Assembly: GCA_030152585.1 (NCBI GenBank)
Contig: JASLJC010000086.1
Coordinates: forward strand, 1-20,223
DNA: 20,223 nt
Source of the DNA: Savagea sp.
Lineage (GTDB): Bacteria > Bacillota > Bacilli > Bacillales_A > Planococcaceae
Direction: 5' to 3'
Numbering within the stretch: position 1 is the stretch's first letter; the number at the start of each line of letters is the position of its first letter. Shown here piece after piece: positions 15,145-20,223 of the stretch. The notes beneath the pieces are model-generated. The model saw nothing but the letters and a program-made list of their open reading frames with translations, did not search any database and was not told the DNA's origin. Both the position numbers and the translations under genes were made by a program.

Positions 15145-16847
15145 CGTTCAATCGCCTCGCCTATCGTATCCCACAGTTTACGGTGTGAAATAACATTGTC
15201 TCGTCGACTCGTTATCACTTCAATTAATTGGATAGAAGAAGAACTTTTTTTCGTATATGCTCGCTTGAATTGTTCTACTGTTTCGACTCGGTCATAATCA
15301 AGGTGATACATCTTTGCTAAATCTTCAAACTGTAATCCGGTAGGCGTACCGAATAAACGTTCATAATGTGCTTCAACACTCGCTTGTGGCAAGTATGAAA
15401 AAATACCACCACCGTCGTTATTCAATACGACGATTTTTAATGCAACTTCTTCATAACGAGAAAGTAATAAAGCATTCGTATCATGCAAAAATGATAAATC
15501 ACCGATTAATAATGTAGCCGGGCGCTTGCGAGCTTTTTGAATACCGAAAGCTGTCGACGTGACACCGTCAATACCATTCGTTCCACGATTAGCATATAAT
15601 CGAATATCTTTTTCCGTCTGTAACCAAAACGTATCTAAATCACGGATTGGCATACTACTACCACTAATTAAATCACTATGATTTTCGATTGCTTCGAGTA
15701 AAGCGAGAACATATTGTCCTTCATCTCCTGCTAATGGAGTATACGACTGAATATGACGTTTTGCCTCATCGTTCGCTTCAATCCACGTCTTACGATATTC
15801 TTCCGCATCACCTATCCATTGTTCTCTCGTCACCGTTTCTGGACGTCCTTGGACATGATATGTCGTAATGCCTAACGGATCACGATAAAATGGTGAGTCA
15901 TCAACCGTAATCGTTACTGGACGAACTTCTTCTAAAAATTGAAGTAATGGCTTTGAAACAGGTTGTGCTCCAAACCGAAGGACGAGGTCAGGCTTAACTT
16001 GCTGACGAAACGTATGATGTTTTAATAAAGCATCATACGTTTCGACAACGTACTTTTGCTTCTCTTCTGACGTACGACTCCGTAAATTCGACAATGGATC
16101 GGCTAAAACAGGCCAGTTCAGCCGTTTGACGAATGCCCAAAATAAATCTTCATCTAATTCACCGTTTACGTCTCCGACAATAATTAAACCTCTTTTCGCT
16201 TCGGCACAACGCTTGCCTAATTGAACAGAAGCATCGACTTGCATTGTCGTTTCTGTCGGCATCGATTGAATAAATGTTGTTTCAATGGAAGATGTATCTT
16301 CTAAATCGATGAGTAAAGGCTCGCGAAACGGTACATTTAAATGTACCGGACCTTTTGGAGCGGTCATCGCAGTATTTAATAGTCGACTCGTTTGGTGTTC
16401 TATAAAGCGATCCGTTTCGTCCATTCCATCTGCAAGTGGATAATCGATACTTTCTTTCACAAAATGACCGAACATATTGACTTGATCAATCGCTTGCGGT
16501 GCACCAACTTCTCTTAATTCATGCGGTCGATCTGCTGTTATCGCAATTAAAGGAACTCTTGCATAAGATGCTTCTGTAATCGCTGGCATATAATTAGAAG
16601 CAGCTGTGCCGGATGTACATAATAAAGCGACTGGCGTATGATTTGCTTTCGCTAAACCGAGTGCAAAAAAGGCTGCTGATCGCTCATCGACTTGTAAATA
16701 TATTTCAACTTCTTTCATCATTGCAAATGCGTATGCTAAAGGTGTCGAACGCGATCCTGGACTAATGACGACACGTGTTACACCATTTTGATATAATGTA
16801 TGAGCAAGTCTCTTTACATAAGTCGTTAATTGTTTACGATATTCCAT
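15141..16847 (-). CDS. menD: SEPHCHC synthase (MenD), ThDP-dependent
   Basis: A 568-residue thiamine-diphosphate enzyme that joins the succinic semialdehyde unit from 2-oxoglutarate to isochorismate. The N-terminal pyrimidine domain shows SPGSRSTPLA (29-38), the cofactor-activating glutamate E55 in VDERSAAFFALG, and LLCTSGTAASNY. The C-terminal ThDP/Mg domain shows GDLSFLHDTNAL and VLNNDGGGIFSYLP. The length is normal for the family. ATG at 16845-16847 with TTGGAGG upstream overlaps the menF end by 14 nt, and the stop overlaps the menH start, so menF-menD-menH are read as one unit. Confidence 0.98.
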   Translation of the reverse strand: MEYRKQLTTYVKRLAHTLYQNGVTRVVISPGSRSTPLAYAFAMMKEVEIYLQVDERSAAFFALGLAKANHTPVALLCTSGTAASNYMPAITEASYARVPLIAITADRPHELREVGAPQAIDQVNMFGHFVKESIDYPLADGMDETDRFIEHQTSRLLNTAMTAPKGPVHLNVPFREPLLIDLEDTSSIETTFIQSMPTETTMQVDASVQLGKRCAEAKRGLIIVGDVNGELDEDLFWAFVKRLNWPVLADPLSNLRSRTSEEKQKYVVETYDALLKHHTFRQQVKPDLVLRFGAQPVSKPLLQFLEEVRPVTITVDDSPFYRDPLGITTYHVQGRPETVTREQWIGDAEEYRKTWIEANDEAKRHIQSYTPLAGDEGQYVLALLEAIENHSDLISGSSMPIRDLDTFWLQTEKDIRLYANRGTNGIDGVTSTAFGIQKARKRPATLLIGDLSFLHDTNALLLSRYEEVALKIVVLNNDGGGIFSYLPQASVEAHYERLFGTPTGLQFEDLAKMYHLDYDRVETVEQFKRAYTKKSSSSIQLIEVITSRRDNVISHRKLWDTIGEAIER

Positions 16848-18201
16848 CTATATGGCCTCCAAGTGCTCGCAACATCGGGCGAAATTTCACCCATGTTTCT
16901 TCATATTCTGTCTCTACTTCTGAATCTTCTACTAATCCACCACCGGCATATAAATAAGCAGAATGACCTTTAACGAGTGTCGATCGTATCGCTACGGCAA
17001 ACTCACCATCACCGGTTGCATCTGTCCAACCGATCGGTCCTGCATAAAAGCCACGATCCATTTGTTCATTTTCTAAAATTAAATCGAGCGCGACATCCGT
17101 CGGTACCCCACCTAGTGCAGGCGTCGGATGTAAATCTCGTACCCAATCAAAGATGGAACTTGCTTCTCGTAACGTTCCAGTTACAGGTGTATACAAATGT
17201 TGAATATCTCGATTTTTTAATAGTTGGGGTTCTGTTGGAATGCGATATGTTTGACAGTAACGAGAAACGACTTGTTTGATCATTTGTACGACATAATCGT
17301 GTTCTTCTCGATTTTTTTCATCATTCCATAACGACTGGCCGAGTTGTTCATCTTCTCGTTGCGTTTTGCCTCTCGGTATCGACCCTGCGACACAAGCAGA
17401 ATGCGCCTGACCTTCCTCGATTTCAATCAGTCGTTCTGGCGTAGCACCGACGAAAAAGTCTTCTGCTCGCCCGAATGCAAAATGATAACTGTTCGGTTGT
17501 TCTTCTTTAATATTCATCAAAACGCGTTCAATCGGTATTTCTTTTTCGAACTGTAAAGCTAATGCCCGAGCGATAACCACTTTTTTGGCATCCGTTTGAC
17601 GAATTGTTTGAACCGTTTGTTGAACAGCTTGTTTATACTGTGCTACTTTTCTTTCCATTAATGTATAAGGAGATAATGGCGCAATGGTCTGATGTACTTC
17701 TAGCTGACATCGGTCAAATTGCTTTTGTAAATCGTCCAACTTTTGCTCTACTTCACTTTCTTCTCCTACTGCATGAAATGCAACGACACTTTTTCCATCT
17801 CGCTTTGTCCATTGAATAGCCGGCACGACAAACGATGCAGAAGGATAAGTCCATTCCGAGCGAATCGTCTGACGCGGGTCAAATTGAAATCCACCAAATA
17901 AAATGGGACGACTTTCTTCTACATTCGGATGGAGCTGCAATAAAGCTTCCCAACGTTTACGTATCTTTTCATAGCGTACATTTGTTTTATCATTTTCTTC
18001 TAAATGATACGCAACACCTAAACCGATAAATGTAAAATCACCTTTTGCATTTTTCCAATAGAAACGTTCTTTTTTAAACTGATTTTCGGCGCGACTAAAA
18101 AGAGCGAGTGGTGAATGTACAGCGACCTCTTTCACAACACTGCGAAAAACGATCGACCCATTATTTTCCTCGACTCCTCGCACTATCGAATTCCTACTCA
18201 T
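16834..18201 (-). CDS. menF: Isochorismate synthase
   Basis: A 455-residue chorismate-utilising enzyme that isomerises chorismate to isochorismate and commits it to menaquinone. The C-terminal chorismate-binding domain (about 185-450) has the expected blocks: KKVVIARAL with the candidate general-base Lys (K206/K207), FFVGATPERL, CVAGSIPRG, NREEHDYVV, LHPTPALGG, FYAGPIGW-DATGDGEFAVAIRS and YAGGGLVEDSEVETEYEETW with the Mg-binding Glu residues. Linkage to menD makes isochorismate synthase far more likely than an anthranilate or salicylate enzyme. ATG at 18199-18201 follows GGAGGG. First gene of the operon, with an extended -10 promoter just upstream. Confidence 0.96.
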   Translation of the reverse strand: MSRNSIVRGVEENNGSIVFRSVVKEVAVHSPLALFSRAENQFKKERFYWKNAKGDFTFIGLGVAYHLEENDKTNVRYEKIRKRWEALLQLHPNVEESRPILFGGFQFDPRQTIRSEWTYPSASFVVPAIQWTKRDGKSVVAFHAVGEESEVEQKLDDLQKQFDRCQLEVHQTIAPLSPYTLMERKVAQYKQAVQQTVQTIRQTDAKKVVIARALALQFEKEIPIERVLMNIKEEQPNSYHFAFGRAEDFFVGATPERLIEIEEGQAHSACVAGSIPRGKTQREDEQLGQSLWNDEKNREEHDYVVQMIKQVVSRYCQTYRIPTEPQLLKNRDIQHLYTPVTGTLREASSIFDWVRDLHPTPALGGVPTDVALDLILENEQMDRGFYAGPIGWTDATGDGEFAVAIRSTLVKGHSAYLYAGGGLVEDSEVETEYEETWVKFRPMLRALGGHIDGIS

Positions 18202-18244
18202 TCTTTTTCCCTCCGTACTTTTTTAAAGCCCATTCATCTTATCT

Positions 18245-18253
18245 ATTCTAACA
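18245..18253 (-). promoter_or_regulatory. Candidate men operon promoter (extended -10)
   Basis: Minus strand TGTTAGAAT: an extended TG motif plus TAGAAT, one base off TATAAT. No clear -35 is visible, as is common with extended -10 promoters. The predicted start gives a leader of about 36 nt before menF. Confidence 0.5.
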
Positions 18254-18316
18254 TATCTGAAAAACTCGCGGTTATGAAATCACTTAGAACTTTCCCCATT
18301 TCTTCACTTTTTAGCG

Positions 18317-18322
18317 TACAAT
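18317..18322 (+). promoter_or_regulatory. Candidate -10 element for menA
   Basis: TACAAT, one base off consensus, about 55 nt before the menA start in the 176-bp menF-menA divergent spacer; no good -35 box. Confidence 0.35.
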
Positions 18323-18377
18323 AAGAAAAGAAGCAATACGCTTTTGATATCGTTTGAGAATAAAGGAGAGAATTACC

Positions 18378-19301
18378 GTGTCAAAAGAATTACAAGTAGA
18401 CAAAGGATGGCGCGTATGGTGGAAACTAACTCGTCCACATACATTAACCGCATCTTTTGCCCCCGTTTTTTTGGGGACGATCATCGCACTGCTCGGAGAA
18501 AATGGAACTTTTCGTGCAGATTTATTCATGGCAATGCTCGTCGCAAGTTTGCTTATCCAAAGCGCAACGAACATGTTCAACGAATATTATGATTTCAAAC
18601 TAGGGTTAGATAACGAACAATCAGTAGGAATCGGAGGAACGATCGTTCGAAATGGTGTAAAGCCAAAAGTAGTATTGAACATTGCACTTGCCTTTTATGC
18701 ACTTTCAATCATCATCGGTTTTTATATTTGTTACGAAACTTCATGGTGGCTAGCTGTTGTAGGAATCGTTTCAATGGCAATCGGCTATCTTTACACCGGC
18801 GGACCATTTCCTATCGCATATTCACCATTTGGTGAAGTTGTTTCTGGATTTGTAATGGGGATGTTACTCGTTTTAATCGCATTTTTTATACAAACAGGAA
18901 CCGTTACATTGTTCGCTATCCTTTTATCTATACCGAGTATGTTACTCGTTGCAGCTATTATGCTTTCAAATAATATACGAGATATCGTACAAGATACAAA
19001 AGGCGGAAGAAAAACGTTGGCAATTTTAATCGGTAGACGCCGAGCAATTAACGTACTCGCTTTATTATTTATTGTATCTTACGTATGGATTACAGTGCTC
19101 GTCTTCATGCAAGTTATTACGCCATGGGCTCTCATTATATGGATAAGTGTCGCCTTGCCGTACAAAGCAATACGAACGTTTTTACATTCTGAAAACCCAC
19201 TCAAAGTGGCACCGGCAATGAAAGCAACTGCTCAAACTAATACATTTTTTATCGTATTGCTCGGAATCGGTCTTTTCATTGGATATCTTACATTTTACTA
19301 A
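18378..19301 (+). CDS. menA: 1,4-Dihydroxy-2-naphthoate polyprenyltransferase
   Basis: A 307-residue UbiA-superfamily integral membrane enzyme that attaches the polyprenyl chain to DHNA to give demethylmenaquinone. The two Asp-rich prenyl-diphosphate/Mg sites are visible: NMFNEYYDFKLGLD (N-x4-D-x3-D type, cytosolic loop 1) and NNIRDIVQDTKGGRKTLA (D-x3-D). About eight or nine hydrophobic helices fill the rest, including one near residue 28, one near 105 and one at the C-terminus. The start is GTG at 18378, preceded by AAAGGAGAG; a longer frame from a TTG 8 codons upstream would swallow that site. Divergent from menF, so all pathway steps from chorismate to prenylation, except DHNA-CoA thioesterase, lie within 8.4 kb. 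Confidence 0.96.
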   Translation: MSKELQVDKGWRVWWKLTRPHTLTASFAPVFLGTIIALLGENGTFRADLFMAMLVASLLIQSATNMFNEYYDFKLGLDNEQSVGIGGTIVRNGVKPKVVLNIALAFYALSIIIGFYICYETSWWLAVVGIVSMAIGYLYTGGPFPIAYSPFGEVVSGFVMGMLLVLIAFFIQTGTVTLFAILLSIPSMLLVAAIMLSNNIRDIVQDTKGGRKTLAILIGRRRAINVLALLFIVSYVWITVLVFMQVITPWALIIWISVALPYKAIRTFLHSENPLKVAPAMKATAQTNTFFIVLLGIGLFIGYLTFY

Positions 19302-19377
19302 TTGAAAAACAGCCTTATTTTGTTCTGTGATGACTATATTCAGACCTTTCAATACGTTTTTTGATATGCAAATGTAG

Positions 19378-19450
19378 CGTACGTCTCCTGTTTGATACTT
19401 TTTTCTAAGCAATCAAAGTATATAGGAAAACAAGGAGACGTACGTTTTTT
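19378..19450 (+). terminator. Unusually long hairpin with T6 tail after menA
   Basis: CGTACGTCTCC (19378-19388) pairs perfectly with GGAGACGTACG (19434-19444); TGTTT/AAACA extends the stem after one bulge, and ATACTTT/AAAGTAT (19395-19401 with 19415-19421) forms an inner 7-bp stem. TTTTTT follows. It lies 76 nt past the menA stop. It probably terminates menA, but at 67 nt with internal loops it is longer than its neighbours here, and the outer bases TATGCA/TGCATA (19365 and 19452) can pair too. Confidence 0.65.
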
Positions 19451-19459
19451 ATGCATACC

Positions 19460-19585
19460 ATTCCGTACCGATTTGCGGACGCCTGCGGGATTGCGAGCTC
19501 TTCCAATACCCCAAGCAAGTTCCCAGGAAAATCTGCTTATGGATCAGGTAGCGAGCCTCACGTCTTGCATGCAGGCGTGCGGAAT
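19460..19585. repeat. GC-rich palindromic intergenic element, unidentified
   Basis: The ends pair: ATTCCG (19460-19465) with CGGAAT (19580-19585) and ACGCCTGC (19479-19486) with GCAGGCGT (19571-19578), with a 13-nt loop on the left side only. The hexamer GCGAGC occurs in the same orientation at 19493 and 19551. Base composition is about 55% G+C, above the surrounding sequence. Short open frames cross it but none has a ribosome binding site or a recognisable product. It could be an interspersed repeat or a structured RNA; I cannot tell which. Confidence 0.45.
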
Positions 19586-19617
19586 TGTGTAGAAACTCCA
19601 ACCTATATTATTAGAGA

Positions 19618-19652
19618 ACCAAAAAAGCACATTGCTTATAGCAATGTGCTTT
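19618..19652 (-). terminator. Terminator of the tRNA operon
   Basis: Perfect 13-nt arms (AAAGCACATTGCT, 19624-19636, and complement 19640-19652), 3-nt loop, and on the minus strand TTTTTT follows. It lies 6 nt after the tRNA-Glu gene. Confidence 0.92.
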
Positions 19653-19658
19653 ACAATA

Positions 19659-19730
19659 TGACCCCTACGGGACTCGAACCCGTGTTACCACCGTGAAAGG
19701 GTGGTGTCTTAACCGCTTGACCAAGGGGCC
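19659..19730 (-). tRNA. tRNA-Glu (TTC)
   Basis: 72-nt cloverleaf, minus strand GGCCCCTTGGTCAAG at the 5' end, anticodon loop CCTTTCACG, T-loop GGTTCGAGTCC. The 3' CCA is not encoded (ATA follows), unlike the other complete tRNAs here. Last gene of the cluster. Confidence 0.95.
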
Positions 19731-19737
19731 TTTATTA

Positions 19738-19827
19738 TGGCGGAGAAGGAGGGATTTGAACCCTCGCGCCGCGTAAACGACCTACACCCTTAGCAGGGGT
19801 GCCTCTTCACCACTTGAGTACTTCCCC
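19738..19827 (-). tRNA. tRNA-Ser (GCT)
   Basis: 90 nt including encoded CCA. Anticodon loop CTGCTAA, long class II variable arm, T-loop GGTTCAAATCC; acceptor GGGGAAG pairs with CTTCTCC (one G-U). Confidence 0.95.
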
Positions 19828-19831
19828 ATAA

Positions 19832-19906
19832 TGGCTCCGCAGGTAAGATTCGAACTTACGACTACTCGGTTAACAGCCGAGGGCTCTACCACTGAGCTAC
19901 TGCGGA
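19832..19906 (-). tRNA. tRNA-Asn (GTT)
   Basis: 75 nt including encoded CCA. Acceptor TCCGCAG, anticodon loop CTGTTAA, T-loop GTTCGAATC. Only 4 nt separate it from tRNA-Ser. Confidence 0.96.
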
Positions 19907-19926
19907 TTCATATTCAAAACTGTTTA

Positions 19927-20003
<77 letters not shown>

Positions 20004-20007
20004 ATTA

Positions 20008-20081
20008 TGGAGCGGGTGAAGGGAATCGAACCCTCATCATCAGCTTGGAAGGCTGAGGTTTTGCCATTAAACTACACCCGC
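20008..20081 (-). tRNA. tRNA-Gly (TCC)
   Basis: 74 nt including encoded CCA. Acceptor GCGGGTG, anticodon loop CTTCCAA, T-loop GGTTCGATTCC. 4 nt from tRNA-Ile. Confidence 0.96.
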
Positions 20082-20085
20082 AAAA

Positions 20086-20161
20086 TGGTGGTTCAGGACG
20101 GAATCGAACCGCCGACACAAGGATTTTCAGTCCTTTGCTCTACCGACTGAGCTACTGAACC
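20086..20161 (-). tRNA. tRNA-Phe (GAA)
   Basis: 76 nt including encoded CCA. Acceptor GGTTCAG, anticodon loop CTGAAAA, T-loop GGTTCGATTCC. Only 4 nt before tRNA-Gly, with no tRNA-His between them. Confidence 0.96.
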
Positions 20162-20180
20162 ACAACGTATTAAATTAAAA

Positions 20181-20223
20181 TGGCGGTCCCGACGGGAATC
20201 GAACCCGCGATCTCCTGCGTGAC
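20181..20223 (-). tRNA. tRNA-Asp (GTC), 3' part only
   Basis: The window edge falls exactly at the anticodon: minus strand begins GTCACGCAGGAG, followed by the T-arm CGGGTTCGATTCCCG, acceptor 3' strand CGGGACC, G and encoded CCA. The sequence fits tRNA-Asp(GTC) of Bacillus. Confidence 0.85.

Noticed and set aside
19460..19585. Possible Bacillaceae-1 RNA, a motif known near rRNA operons
   Set aside because: That motif is characterised by two terminal loops of consensus RUCCU; I find no such pair on either strand of the element. An Rfam scan would settle it.
19392..19696. Two overlapping short frames (from 19392 and 19451) across the menA-tRNA spacer
   Set aside because: No ribosome binding site. 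They run through the hairpin, the palindromic element and into tRNA-Glu, so they are by-products of structured DNA.

Overview
The window looks like chromosomal core sequence of a low-to-mid-GC member of the Bacillales, most likely Bacillaceae. The evidence is strong AGGAGG-type ribosome binding sites, many intrinsic terminators, an S-box riboswitch on metK, Bacillus-type Zur and SigB-like sites, and gene neighbours that match the Bacillus subtilis ytpA/ytoA-metK-pckA-ytmA-ytkD-dps-ytjA-men region. The tRNA block at the right end has the order of the 3' end of B. subtilis trnB. No prophage, transposase, CRISPR array or defence system is visible.

Layout. 1-348: 3' end of a YqxD/YaiI (DUF188) gene. 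454-3140 (minus): four genes read as one unit: a YtpA-like alpha/beta hydrolase, a membrane-anchored thermonuclease-like protein, a luciferase-like flavin oxidoreductase and an acidic 70-residue protein of unknown function. 3214-3735 (plus): gamma-carbonic-anhydrase-like YtoA. 3855-5371 (minus): metK with its SAM-I riboswitch and promoter. 5426-7146 (plus): pckA, with a candidate pair of CcpN boxes over its promoter. 7243-8473 (minus): ytmA-like peptidase and ytkD-like Nudix hydrolase, overlapping. 8542-9289 (minus): YjfB-family small protein and dps behind a SigB-like promoter. 9419-9707 (plus): yidD. 9769-10878 (plus): Zur-controlled zinc-binding lipoprotein.

10907-18253 (minus) is a complete menaquinone operon, menF-menD-menH-menB-menE-menC. 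menA is divergent from it at 18378-19301. Chorismate goes to isochorismate (MenF), SEPHCHC (MenD), SHCHC (MenH), o-succinylbenzoate (MenC), OSB-CoA (MenE) and DHNA-CoA (MenB). After thioester removal, MenA prenylates DHNA at the membrane. The final methylation gene and the isoprenoid-chain genes are not here.

19302-19658 has no credible gene. It holds a long hairpin with a T-run after menA, then a GC-rich palindromic element of about 126 bp lying between two terminators, then the terminator of the tRNA operon. 19659 to the end (minus) is Asp-Phe-Gly-Ile-Asn-Ser-Glu tRNA, with the Asp gene cut by the window edge.

The points most worth a second look are a YtpA homologue whose nucleophilic serine is glycine, the unexplained palindromic element at 19460-19585, and the candidate CcpN operator pair at pckA. 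I did not find a clearly new multi-gene system; this is mostly housekeeping sequence with informative regulatory detail.
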